Below are positions 36,674 to 44,578 of a stretch of 50,986 bases of DNA, one piece after another; the stretch's first letter is position 1; the number at the start of each line of letters is the position of its first letter. Position numbers and translations under genes: made by a program. Under the pieces are notes generated by a model that saw only the letters and a program-made list of their open reading frames with translations, had not been told where the DNA came from and made no database searches. Origin of the DNA: Rothia koreensis (GTDB lineage: Bacteria > Actinomycetota > Actinomycetes > Actinomycetales > Micrococcaceae); NCBI RefSeq assembly GCF_004136575.1, contig NZ_NOIQ01000017.1:1-50986 (forward strand), given 5' to 3'.

Positions 36674-37303
36674 ATGAGTTCTTTGGCTTTTCGTTTTTGC
36701 ACCCTCATCGGCTCGCTCACCGTGATCGGGATCATCCTCTGGATCGACCTCACAACGAGCATCTGGCAGGACTATGCGATCATTTCCGGTCTCGCCGGTG
36801 GACTCGTGACGTTCCTGCTCACTGCGCTCGTCGTGGATAGAGTCGTGGCGCGTTCGACCCATGAGAGGTGGGCACCGGTGACCAGGATTGCTCTCGGTGA
36901 TCTACGACGAATGCTCACGGCGGACATCCCTGAGGTCACGACCGGAATGCGACGGCTCCCGACCCCGGAAACCGCGCAAAGCTCACTTGCAGATCTTCGC
37001 GAGGCAGCCTCGGATGAGCGAGATCGCGTCGCTGCTGTGCTCGGCAGATGGTCTTCGTTTCTCGCGGCGAGTGCTGACGTTGTCGACGTCATGGACGCGA
37101 TCGCCGAGCTTGCCGAGAAACTCGATGTCATCGACGTATTGGCTACCTCGACGCAACACGGGAGCACTGAAAGTGATATCACCCAACTACGCGCGGAGAT
37201 CGATGACTACCATGCTGCATGCCAAAACTTGATCCGACGAATCGACGATGCCCTCGACACATACAAATTCTCTCGCAGAAGACGCACATCTGTCAGGCCG
37301 TAA
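36674..37303 (+). CDS. Hypothetical membrane protein, 209 aa
   Basis: Two membrane helices at the N-terminus (residues ~10-27, L-I-G-S-L-T-V-I-G-I-I-L-W-I, and ~34-56, Y-A-I-I-S-G-L-A-G-G-L-V-T-F-L-L-T-A-L-V-V) precede a soluble helical domain of ~150 residues with A-D-L-R-E-A-A-S-D-E-R-D-R-V-A-A-V-L and heptad-like spacing. AAGGGAGG stands before the ATG. No domain name recognised. It is enclosed by two ISL3 elements in the same orientation and may be cargo. Confidence 0.65.
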   Translation: MSSLAFRFCTLIGSLTVIGIILWIDLTTSIWQDYAIISGLAGGLVTFLLTALVVDRVVARSTHERWAPVTRIALGDLRRMLTADIPEVTTGMRRLPTPETAQSSLADLREAASDERDRVAAVLGRWSSFLAASADVVDVMDAIAELAEKLDVIDVLATSTQHGSTESDITQLRAEIDDYHAACQNLIRRIDDALDTYKFSRRRRTSVRP

Positions 37304-37344
37304 TGGTCGGCCTTTCTATCACGGCGAAACATGACAGGTTATGA

Positions 37345-38720
37345 GGCTCATCCGAATCGAGGGTGTAGTTGCGGTCTGAATCCTCCGGTTTCGAGCAGCG
37401 ATCTGGCGATGTAGTTCGTCAGGTTCCTGAAGCCGAGGGCGGAGCCTCGGAGGTGTTCGAGCCTGCCGTTGAGTGCCTCGGTCGGGCCGTTGCTGGTGCT
37501 GGGACGGTCGAAGTAGGCCAGCACGTCGGCGGCGCGCTTCTTCAAGGTCCGGCCGAGCGTGGTCAGCTCGGTCAGCGGCTTTGGGACGCCGGCGCTGAGG
37601 TCGGCGATGAGCTTGGCCATCAGTTCCCGGCCACGGCGGCGGTCCTGATGTCGGTAGGCGGCGATCATGCGCTGGTAGATGCCCCAGGTCGCTTCGACCT
37701 CGACGTGACCGTCGTCGGCGAACAGCGCCTTGAGCCGGTCGGCTTGGCGGTCGGTGAGAAGGTCGGCGCCGGTGGCCAGGGTGCGTCGGCACTTGTAGAG
37801 CGGGTCGTCCTTGCGGCCGCGGTGGCCGTGGATCGCGAGCTGGACCCGGCGCCGGCACTGGTCCAGGGCATCGCCAGCGAGCCGGACGACGTGGAAGGGA
37901 TCCATGACCGCGACCGCTTCGGGGACCTCCTCGGCTGCGGCGGTCTTGAAGCCGGTGAACCCGTCCATCGCGACCACCTCCACAGCCTCACGCCAGGCTG
38001 CGGGCCGGTCGGCGAGCCAGGTCTTGAACGCGGACTTCGAGCGGCCCTCGACCATGTCGAGCAGCCTGGCTGGGCCGGTGCCGTCACGCACCGGGGTGAG
38101 GTCGATGATCACGGTGACGTACTTGTCCCCGCGGCGGGTGTGGCGCCACACGTGCTCGTCGACCCCGATCACGGCGACGCCGTCGAACCGGGCCGGATCG
38201 TTGATCAACATGCGCTTGCCCTCGGCGAGGACTGCGTTGTTGGCGGTGTCCCAAGCGACCCCGAGCCCTTCGGCGACGCGGGCCACCGTCAGGTGCTGGA
38301 CCACGATCCCGGCCAGCGCCCACCTCAGCCCGCCGCGCGAGAGCTTGGCCCGCGGTTCAGCCGCCGCGGTGGTGTCTTGGCGCCACACGTGTCCGCATTC
38401 GCGGCACCGGTAGCGACGCACCGCGACCTCGAGTGTGGTGGGACGCCAGCCGAGCGACTCGTGCGCGAGCCGCCGGATCACGGTGTCACGTGCCAGACCC
38501 TCTCCGCCGCAGTCGTGGCACCAGCGGTCGGGCTCGACGACCCGACAGGATAGAACCGCGCGATCGGGCTCGAGGCGCTGCCCGATCACCGACAGGCCGA
38601 GGCCGTCGAGTCGGGCGAAGATGGTCAGGTCAGGCCGGCCGAAGCCGGCCGGCGGGGTAGCGTCGGGCACGTCGAGGTCTTCCAGATGTCAGGCGTCAGA
38701 ACCTTCATCTTCGGAAGACC
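37345..38720 (-). mobile_element. ISL3-family insertion sequence, probably complete
   Basis: The left end GGCTCATCCGAATCGAGGG (37345) resembles the ISL3 end at 35756. On the opposite strand the end at 38720 reads GGTCTTCCGAAGATGAAGG, an imperfect inverted match. No clear 8-bp target duplication is seen (GGTTATGA left, TCGACCCC right). It contains a single transposase gene. Confidence 0.7.
37348..38670 (-). CDS. ISL3-family transposase
   Basis: A complete 440-aa transposase. N-terminal zinc knuckles W-C-H-D-C-G-G (50-56) and Y-R-C-R-E-C-G-H (85-92), HTH region near 120-140 (L-T-V-A-R-V-A-E-G-L-G-V-A-W), DDE residues in V-I-G-V-D-E-H-V-W-R (Asp I), V-V-A-M-D-G-F (Asp II) and N-G-P-T-E-A-L-N-G (Glu). 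The stop codon lies inside the terminal repeat, as in the truncated copy. The large plus-strand frame here (37369-38553) is its antisense shadow. Confidence 0.92.
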   Translation of the reverse strand: MPDATPPAGFGRPDLTIFARLDGLGLSVIGQRLEPDRAVLSCRVVEPDRWCHDCGGEGLARDTVIRRLAHESLGWRPTTLEVAVRRYRCRECGHVWRQDTTAAAEPRAKLSRGGLRWALAGIVVQHLTVARVAEGLGVAWDTANNAVLAEGKRMLINDPARFDGVAVIGVDEHVWRHTRRGDKYVTVIIDLTPVRDGTGPARLLDMVEGRSKSAFKTWLADRPAAWREAVEVVAMDGFTGFKTAAAEEVPEAVAVMDPFHVVRLAGDALDQCRRRVQLAIHGHRGRKDDPLYKCRRTLATGADLLTDRQADRLKALFADDGHVEVEATWGIYQRMIAAYRHQDRRRGRELMAKLIADLSAGVPKPLTELTTLGRTLKKRAADVLAYFDRPSTSNGPTEALNGRLEHLRGSALGFRNLTNYIARSLLETGGFRPQLHPRFG

Positions 38721-38785
38721 TCGACCCCTACCCGGGGACCGACCCCCTTACGGGCATGCGATCTGGGCTGACGCCTGTGACCGAG

Positions 38786-38807
38786 TATTCAGTTCGCGCT
38801 GTATAGT
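38786..38807 (+). promoter_or_regulatory. Promoter/operator of the cadmium operon
   Basis: TATTCAG (38786-38792) and CTGTATA (38799-38805) form an imperfect inverted repeat, overlapping TATAGT (38802-38807), a -10 box seven bases before the ATG at 38815. Leaderless. Binding of the CmtR-type repressor would cover the -10 box. Confidence 0.6.
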
Positions 38808-38814
38808 TCATTCC

Positions 38815-39174
38815 ATGCTGACTATTGCTTCGCGTCTCGACGTGATGAACCGCCTGGGTCGTGCACTGGCCGACCCCACTCGATCCCGGATCATCTTGAC
38901 CCTGCTCGACCATCCCGCTTACCCGGCGGAACTGGCCCGAGATCTGGACCTGACACGCCCGAACGTGTCCAACCACCTGGCATGCCTGCGCGATTGCGGG
39001 ATCGTCGTCTCCGAGCCCGAGGGTCGTCGGACACGATATGAGATCGCCGATTCGCACCTGGCGCAGGCGCTGACGGCACTGGTCGATGCCACCCTGGCAG
39101 TGGACGAAGACGCCCCGTGCATCGATCCCGCCTGCTCGCTTCCCGGATGCGACGCAGCTGGGGAGGGCGCATGA
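38815..39174 (+). CDS. cmtR: CmtR-type ArsR-family Cd/Pb-sensing repressor
   Basis: The 119-aa winged-helix protein has G-R-A-L-A-D-P-T-R-S-R-I-I-L-T-L-L and E-L-A-R-D-L-D-L-T-R-P-N-V-S-N-H-L-A-C-L-R-D-C-G, with cysteines near helix 4 (C-L-R-D-C-G) and C-terminal C-I-D-P-A-C-S-L-P-G-C, the metal ligands of CmtR proteins sensing Cd(II)/Pb(II). Metal binding releases the promoter. Its TGA overlaps the ATG of cadD (ATGA), so both genes are coupled. Confidence 0.85.
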   Translation: MLTIASRLDVMNRLGRALADPTRSRIILTLLDHPAYPAELARDLDLTRPNVSNHLACLRDCGIVVSEPEGRRTRYEIADSHLAQALTALVDATLAVDEDAPCIDPACSLPGCDAAGEGA

Positions 39175-39773
39175 TCCTCACCTCGGTCTTGCAGGCGATG
39201 GGCCTGTTCGCAGCGACCAACATCGACGACATCATCGTGCTTTCCCTCTTCTTCGCGCGAGGGGCAGGCCAGCGCGGCACTACCGCCCGCATTCTGGCCG
39301 GCCAGTACCTCGGATTCGCCGGCATCCTCGGTGCCGCGGTCCTGGTGACCATCGGCGCCGGAGCATTCCTGCCCTCGGCAGCCATCCCGTACTTCGGTCT
39401 CATCCCACTGGGCCTCGGCCTCTGGGCCGCATGGCAGGCCTGGCGCGGAGACGATGACGACGATGACGACGAGGCCAAGGTTGCCGGCAAGAAGGTCGGC
39501 GTGTGGACAGTCGCAGGCGTCACCCTTGCCAACGGCGGCGACAACATCGGCGTCTACACCCCTGTCTTCCTCAGCGTGGAACCTCTCGCAGTAGTCGCCT
39601 ACTGCATCGTCTTCCTCGCGCTCGTCGCGGTCCTGGTGGCCCTGGCAAAGTTCGTCGCCACCCGCTCCCCGATCGCCGAAGTGCTCGAACGCTGGGAGCA
39701 CATCCTCTTCCCCATCGTTCTCATCGGCCTCGGCATCGTGATCCTCGTCAGCGGCGGAGCCTTCGGACTCTGA
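39171..39773 (+). CDS. cadD: CadD-family cadmium resistance transporter
   Basis: The 200-aa membrane protein has about five to six helices, beginning M-G-L-F-A-A-T-N-I-D-D-I-I-V-L-S-L-F-F-A-R-G, the conserved N-I-D-D/L-x-x-L-x-x-F-F motif of CadD. A strongly acidic cytoplasmic loop (G-D-D-D-D-D-D-D-E) near 90 could attract metal, and N-G-G-D-N-I-G-V-Y-T-P is the family's second signature. It exports or sequesters cadmium; it is co-transcribed with its regulator. This two-gene cassette lies right after the ISL3 element. Confidence 0.88.
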   Translation: MILTSVLQAMGLFAATNIDDIIVLSLFFARGAGQRGTTARILAGQYLGFAGILGAAVLVTIGAGAFLPSAAIPYFGLIPLGLGLWAAWQAWRGDDDDDDDEAKVAGKKVGVWTVAGVTLANGGDNIGVYTPVFLSVEPLAVVAYCIVFLALVAVLVALAKFVATRSPIAEVLERWEHILFPIVLIGLGIVILVSGGAFGL

Positions 39774-40196
39774 CGTAGCGGCAGCGATCCAAACGGCCCC
39801 GACCGGGCGCACCCCTCTCGGTTCAGACCGCGACACCTACCTGCAGCCAGTCCTGCGTGATCGCGGCAACAAGACCGCCACGGAGCGCTGCAAAAACCCC
39901 GCCACCAAGCGAACGAAGCCACAGCCCTATGGTCACCCGCGAAGCGACACAACACCCGAACCTTAAAGCCCTGGGGACGACGCTGTTCATCATCGTAGGC
40001 CCGGCCGCCGTTATAGGGCTCGGGCACCAGGTGTAGCACAATTCATCAACCGACGGTAAACTTGCACATATAGAACATGCACCGAATTAAGCACGGAACG
40101 CGGCGAAGAACGATCCACAGAATTCCGGCCTTCGTGTAGTAGAACCCTCGTCGAAGCGGAGAGCGGTGCAGGATCGACCCGGTGTCACGCCTCTAT
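39774..40196. other. Stretch with only a short gene fragment
   Basis: At 39929-40036 a 35-codon plus-strand frame gives N-L-K-A-L-G-T-T-L-F-I-I-V-G-P-A-A-V-I-G-L, like the first helix of isoprenylcysteine-methyltransferase-type membrane proteins, then stops at TAG. It has no strong ribosome binding site. Nothing else is supported. Confidence 0.35.
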
Positions 40197-40520
40197 TTAC
40201 CTGATGATGCTGATCGCATCTATTTCGGTGTCTCTGACGGCGCAATAATGAACCCAGGTCCCCTTGCGCGCGGCCGTCACTAAGCCTGATTCTCTGAGTT
40301 TGCGCAGGTGGTGGGAGACGGTGGCCTGGGAAACCTCCTGGTCTGGCAGGTCGCAGACGCAAACATCCCCAGGCCATGCCGCCCGGATTGCCAGATACAA
40401 GCGCAATCGAACCGGGTCTGCTAATGCCTTGAAAATTTCGGCAGCCTCCCGGATCCGATCTTCTGTGGCGGGGATATTGGACGGAGGACGGGGTGGCGGT
40501 GGAGTTGGTAAGGCGGACAT
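40197..40520 (-). CDS. arsR: ArsR-family arsenite-responsive repressor
   Basis: The 107-aa protein has F-K-A-L-A-D-P-V-R-L-R-L-Y-L, the As(III) site D-V-C-V-C-D-L-P near 50, and the recognition helix S-Q-A-T-V-S-H-H-L-R-K-L-R-E-S-G-L-V, then K-G-T-W-V-H-Y. It ends earlier than many ArsR proteins. Divergent from the flavoprotein/acr3 operon with 75 bases between starts; ATATCGATAT (40564-40573) is the probable operator. Arsenite binding to the cysteine pair releases it. Confidence 0.88.
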   Translation of the reverse strand: MSALPTPPPPRPPSNIPATEDRIREAAEIFKALADPVRLRLYLAIRAAWPGDVCVCDLPDQEVSQATVSHHLRKLRESGLVTAARKGTWVHYCAVRDTEIDAISIIR

Positions 40521-40529
40521 ACTCCTAGT

Positions 40530-40573
40530 TTGACAACTATCGAATCACGAGGCAACAATCGCTATATCGATAT
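40530..40573 (+). promoter_or_regulatory. ars promoter and ArsR operator
   Basis: TTGACA (40530-40535) is a perfect -35 box; AACAAT (40554-40559) is a weak -10. ATATCGATAT (40564-40573), a perfect palindrome, lies over the expected start of transcription. Confidence 0.55.
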
Positions 40574-40595
40574 GCATCAAAGTAGGAGGCGTTCT

Positions 40596-41891
40596 GTGCA
40601 ATCACCCACCGCGGACTTGCCGGTCATCGTTCTGGGGGCTGGCCCCATTGGTCTGACGTGCGCGGCTGAATTACGTGGCCGAGACCAGGCCGTTCTAGTG
40701 CTTGAAAAATCGGACCGCGTTGCCGAAAGCGTGCGCCAGTGGGGGCATGTACGTATGTTCTCCCCCTGGAGCGAGCTCGTCTCGGCGGCTGTGGCCAGGC
40801 AACTGGGATCGGATTGGACCATGCCCAAAGAGTCTGTGTATCCGACTGGTCGGCAATGGGTTAGCGATTATCTGGAACCACTGGGTCAAGCCCTATCCCC
40901 GTGGATCCGCTTCGACCGACGCGTTGTCGGAGTCGCCCGCCTGGATCGGGACCTCGTCGTTGAATCAGGTCGGTCCGAACAGCCCTATGTAGTGCACACC
41001 TATCGGCCTGACGGAACAATCGAGCGGGTTCTGGCCCGCGCGGTCGTAGATGCGACCGGAACGTGGCAACGGCCGAACCCGCTCGGCTCCGAAGGCTACC
41101 CGGTCACCGGGGAAAACTACCATGCCGACCAGATCGTTCACACGATGCCGGATCCTACTGATGCCACCTGGTCCGGGCAAAAGGTAGCGGTCCTCGGTTC
41201 TGGAGCTTCGGCGTTGACTTCACTGGTGGCATTGACTCGTCAGGGCCCCAATGCTTCGGCATCGGTGCTGTGGGTGTTGCGACGAGGTTCTGCCGATCAG
41301 GCCCTCGGGGGTGGGGAGAACGATGAGTTGCCCGCTCGGGCAGCGCTGGGGGATAAGGTGCGTCGCGCGGTTGCCGACGGCAGGATTACGGTCGTGACTC
41401 GTTTCAGGGCTGCTGAAGTACGCTCGGGTTCTGCGGGCACAGTGGGCCTGGTTTCTTCGAACGGTGAGGTGGTCGAAGGGCTCGACCGTATTGTATGTGC
41501 AACCGGGTTCCGTCCGGACTTGTCGTTTCTCTCCGAAGTCCGACTGGATTTAGACCACCAACTGGAAGCTCCCGCCGGCATTGCCGGAGACATCGACCCC
41601 AATTGGCACTCGTGTGGGTCAGTGCCTGCCCACGGGTATCAAGCCTTGGAGCAACCAGATATGGGTTTGTTTATCGCCGGGATCAAGTCCTACGGCCGGG
41701 CCCCCTCATTTCTGGCGATGATTGGTTTCGAACAAGTCCGCTCTATCGCTGCATACCTGGCAGGAGACCTTCAGGCTGCCAGAAGCCTTCAATTAGATGT
41801 CCCGGAGACTGGAGTGTGCGGAGGATCTGGAGATTTCGATGCGCAGTCAGGGCCCTGCTGTAGCACTTCCGACGGGAAGGCCATTGCGTGA
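40596..41891 (+). CDS. Flavin-dependent oxidoreductase of the ars operon
   Basis: The 431-aa protein has two dinucleotide-binding loops: V-I-V-L-G-A-G-P-I-G-L-T-C-A near the start (FAD) and V-A-V-L-G-S-G-A-S-A-L near 190 (NADPH), and A-T-G-F-R-P near 305. This is the layout of flavin-containing monooxygenase-like proteins often encoded beside acr3 in actinobacteria. The C-terminus ends with C-G-G-S-G-D-F-D and C-C-S-T, cysteines that may bind As(III). GTG 40596 is chosen because AGGAGG lies six bases upstream; an ATG at 40572 overlaps the operator. GTGA overlap with acr3 couples translation. Exact reaction unknown. Confidence 0.75.
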   Translation: MQSPTADLPVIVLGAGPIGLTCAAELRGRDQAVLVLEKSDRVAESVRQWGHVRMFSPWSELVSAAVARQLGSDWTMPKESVYPTGRQWVSDYLEPLGQALSPWIRFDRRVVGVARLDRDLVVESGRSEQPYVVHTYRPDGTIERVLARAVVDATGTWQRPNPLGSEGYPVTGENYHADQIVHTMPDPTDATWSGQKVAVLGSGASALTSLVALTRQGPNASASVLWVLRRGSADQALGGGENDELPARAALGDKVRRAVADGRITVVTRFRAAEVRSGSAGTVGLVSSNGEVVEGLDRIVCATGFRPDLSFLSEVRLDLDHQLEAPAGIAGDIDPNWHSCGSVPAHGYQALEQPDMGLFIAGIKSYGRAPSFLAMIGFEQVRSIAAYLAGDLQAARSLQLDVPETGVCGGSGDFDAQSGPCCSTSDGKAIA

Positions 41892-42952
41892 GGAATGATG
41901 CAACGGCGGCTTCGCAACTGTCTGTCCTGGATCGGTTCTTGCCGGTGTGGATCATCCTGGCCATGCTGGTCGGACTCGGTGTGGGGCGACTTGCCCCCGG
42001 TCTAGGCTCTGCCTTATCTGCAATCGAGATCCAAGGAGTATCTCTGCCGATCGCGCTGGGGCTTTTGGTGATGATGTACCCGGTGCTAGCCAAAGTTCGC
42101 TACGACCGGCTCGGTCACGTTACTTCGGATAAGCGTCTGTTGGTGTCATCTTTGATCCTGAACTGGGTGGTTGGCCCAGCGGTGATGTTCATACTGGCGT
42201 GGGTGTTTTTGCCGGATCTTCCGGCCTACCGGACCGGGTTGATCATTGTCGGTTTGGCTCGTTGTATTGCCATGGTCATCATCTGGAACGATCTCGCCTG
42301 TGGCGATCGAGAAGCAGCCGCGGTATTAGTCGCTATCAACTCCATCTTCCAAGTCATTGCCTTCGCCGGTCTGGGCTGGTTTTACCTCGATTTTCTCCCT
42401 GGATGGCTCGGGCTGTCGCAGGCCCGCCTTGAAGTCTCTGCGGCTAGTATCGCCGGGTCCGTTCTGATATTCCTGGGAATTCCTCTAGCCGCCGGGTTCT
42501 TCTCCAGACGTTTTGGCCAACGCCATTGGGGCCGGCAAGCCTACGAAACATCTTTTCTGCCGAAAATCGGTCCGCTGGCCTTGTACGGTCTACTGTTTAC
42601 CATCGTGATCCTTTTTGCTCTCCAAGGTGACCGGATCACCCGCCAACCGGCAGATGTCGCACGTATAGCCGTGCCTCTGCTGGCATATTTCGCGATCATG
42701 TGGGGTGTTGGATACCTGACGGGCAGGTCCCTGCGATTTTCCTATCAACGCACCACGACGCTGGCGTTCACCGCCGCGGGGAACAACTTCGAACTGGCTA
42801 TCGCTGTCTCCATCGCGACTTTCGGCGTATCCAGCGGTCAGGCCTTGGCTGGAGTGATCGGTCCCCTGATTGAGGTACCTGTCCTCATCGGACTGGTTTA
42901 TATATCCCTCGCCCTGCGACGTCGATACCCCCACCAGGAAGTCCCCACATGA
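41888..42952 (+). CDS. acr3: Acr3-type arsenite efflux transporter
   Basis: The 354-aa membrane protein has ten predicted helices, with G-L-A-R-C-I-A-M-V-I-I-W-N-D-L-A-C-G-D near 120-138 holding the conserved Cys of ACR3 permeases, and F-T-A-A-G-N-N-F-E-L-A-I-A-V near 295, the second signature. It exports arsenite using the proton gradient. GTG 41888 overlaps the flavoprotein TGA. The last gene of the ArsR-controlled unit. Confidence 0.92.
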   Translation: MRNDATAASQLSVLDRFLPVWIILAMLVGLGVGRLAPGLGSALSAIEIQGVSLPIALGLLVMMYPVLAKVRYDRLGHVTSDKRLLVSSLILNWVVGPAVMFILAWVFLPDLPAYRTGLIIVGLARCIAMVIIWNDLACGDREAAAVLVAINSIFQVIAFAGLGWFYLDFLPGWLGLSQARLEVSAASIAGSVLIFLGIPLAAGFFSRRFGQRHWGRQAYETSFLPKIGPLALYGLLFTIVILFALQGDRITRQPADVARIAVPLLAYFAIMWGVGYLTGRSLRFSYQRTTTLAFTAAGNNFELAIAVSIATFGVSSGQALAGVIGPLIEVPVLIGLVYISLALRRRYPHQEVPT

Positions 42953-42962
42953 CCGATTGCCG

Positions 42963-43005
42963 GTCCCTCACTGGGACACCTGACGAAGGCTCCGGGTTAG
43001 GTCGA
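42963..43005 (+). repeat. 43-bp block repeated from 17823-17865
   Basis: The same CCCTCACTGGGACACCTGAC block lies upstream of the resolvase gene, in the place where a res site is expected. A further TTGTCAGATTCCCATAAG (43026-43043) is loosely like the 17869 repeat. Confidence 0.65.
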
Positions 43006-43096
43006 GTGATCGCTAGTTCCCGCGGTTGTCAGATTCCCATAAGCCCCGCCCGAATTAAAGCCCGGTGAAGGTGGGTCAAACGGTACAGTTGTTGAC

Positions 43097-43663
43097 ATGT
43101 TGATCGGTTACGCGCGAGTCTCGACGACTGAACAAGACCTCACCGCCCAAAAGGACGGTCTGGCACGACTCGGTGTGGCCGAGCCAGACGTGTACGTCGA
43201 CCACGGGCTGACCGGCACTAACCGGTCACGCCCAGGACTCAGGGAAGCGATGGCAGCCGTCCGTGCCGGAGACACCCTTGTGGTGACCAAGCTGGACCGC
43301 TTAGCTCGATCGTTGCCGGACGCCCGTGACCTCGCTGCCGAACTGACGACCAAAGGGGTAACCCTCAATATCGGTGGCAGTGTTTATGATCCTGAGGACC
43401 CGATTGGTCGGTTGTTGTTCAATGTGCTGGGTATGGTTGCCGAGTTCGAAGCCGACCTGATCCGCATGCGCACCCGTGAGGGCATGGCTGTAGCTAAGAC
43501 CAAGGGCAGGCTGCGGGGCAAGAAGCCGAAGTTGTCTGTTTCGCAGGAGAAGCATCTGGTCTCTCTGTATCGGGGTGGTGAGCATACGACGGCCGAGATT
43601 GCTGAGTTATTCGGGGTGGCCCGATCAACGGTATATCGTGCCGTGCAACGCGCTGGAGCATGA
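43097..43663 (+). CDS. Serine resolvase/invertase, intact
   Basis: The 188-aa recombinase has Y-A-R-V-S-T (catalytic Ser at about 9), D-H-G-L-T-G-T-N-R-S-R-P-G-L, L-V-V-T-K-L-D-R-L-A-R-S, the E-helix L-L-F-N-V-L-G-M-V-A-E-F-E and a C-terminal HTH (T-A-E-I-A-E-L-F-G-V-A-R-S-T-V-Y-R). TACAGT (43084-43089) stands eight bases before the ATG. It is nearly identical to the 5'-truncated copy at 1830-2228. No transposase of the same element is present. It may resolve plasmid multimers. Confidence 0.9.
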   Translation: MLIGYARVSTTEQDLTAQKDGLARLGVAEPDVYVDHGLTGTNRSRPGLREAMAAVRAGDTLVVTKLDRLARSLPDARDLAAELTTKGVTLNIGGSVYDPEDPIGRLLFNVLGMVAEFEADLIRMRTREGMAVAKTKGRLRGKKPKLSVSQEKHLVSLYRGGEHTTAEIAELFGVARSTVYRAVQRAGA

Positions 43664-43774
43664 TCGGAAAACATGCCCCCCCTCTCATCGAGGTCTGAGT
43701 GTGCGATCCGCTGAAGGCAGGGGGTCATAAGAGATGAGGCCCCCTGCCGAACCACAAAACAGGGGACCCCACCG

Positions 43775-43814
43775 TGTCTAGCCTTGTCAGCGAACAAGGA
43801 AATCTGGCTAGACA
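43775..43814. repeat. Nested inverted repeat (cruciform-like)
   Basis: TGTCTAGCC (43775-43783) and GGCTAGACA (43806-43814) flank a second stem CCTTG (43782-43786)/CAAGG (43795-43799). A GC stem (GGCAGGGGG/CCCCCTGCC) precedes it at 43716-43748. No T-tract on either strand. The 43664-43958 interval contains no supported gene. Confidence 0.6.
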
Positions 43815-43958
43815 GCAGTTACTCTAGCCATAGGAGTAAGTTCCCAGTAGGGGCTCCTCCATTCTCGGGGGTTCTGGAGGTTTCCTCATCCGAGGTACCA
43901 ACAACTGTCGAAGACTTACTTGTCCGAGCGGCTGCGGTCATCACGAAGGAAGGTGTGG

Positions 43959-44426
43959 ATGGAATCTGGGAAATCGCGCCCCAAAGACCATCACGCCCAG
44001 CTGTTTATACTCTTAGTGATTGTCGTGATCGTAGCCATCATCCTCGTGCACGGCTCCGCCCGATGGGGCAGGGCACATCTCATCCAGGAGTCTATGGATG
44101 AAACTGGCGTGGGTGAAGTCAGTACTGGATGTGGGGTCGATCTTCTTGGCGGAGGATCCTGGAATCCGGGCGAGAAAGTGCACATCGTCATCGACTGCGA
44201 TGACGGTCCGACCTATAACGACCACCTCACCCCCGGTAATAATGGAGCGGTTTCCTTCGAACGCCCCAAACGGTCCGCGGCCCGTGAACTCGGTTTGATC
44301 AGCCTCAACGCTGATGACACCGGAAGATGGAACCTGGCCCGCGCCGATAATAAGAAGACATGTACCACCGGCGGCCACTTCGGTCCTCACAAAGCTACCG
44401 CCTCGTGTGTGCTCGTGGACCCCTGA
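43959..44426 (+). CDS. Hypothetical membrane-anchored secreted protein
   Basis: The 155-aa product has a short basic head (E-S-G-K-S-R-P-K-D-H-H), one N-terminal helix (L-F-I-L-L-V-I-V-V-I-V-A-I-I-L-V) and an external domain with four cysteines (S-T-G-C-G-V-D, I-D-C-D-D-G, K-K-T-C-T-T-G, A-S-C-V-L-V), probably two disulfides. GAAGGAAGG precedes the ATG at 43959. No known family. Confidence 0.6.
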   Translation: MESGKSRPKDHHAQLFILLVIVVIVAIILVHGSARWGRAHLIQESMDETGVGEVSTGCGVDLLGGGSWNPGEKVHIVIDCDDGPTYNDHLTPGNNGAVSFERPKRSAARELGLISLNADDTGRWNLARADNKKTCTTGGHFGPHKATASCVLVDP

Positions 44427-44578
44427 GATGGCCAGCACAGGGGAAAAGAGGCGCCTCCGCTGGACGGGTGGACTAGTTAGGATGGACGCCGGTTGCTTTG
44501 TCGGGCCATTCATGCCTTCTCTCGCCTGAAAGTGAGATGAAGGATCAACTATCTAGTGAATGATAAGCTTTACTACGA

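Noticed and set aside
37369-38553. A 394-codon open frame on the plus strand
   Set aside because: It is antisense to the ISL3 transposase, has the typical composition of a GC-rich shadow frame and no ribosome binding site or domain.
37337-38728. 8-bp target duplication of the complete ISL3 copy
   Set aside because: The flanks GGTTATGA and TCGACCCC differ; ends could be misplaced by a few bases or the element has been rearranged.
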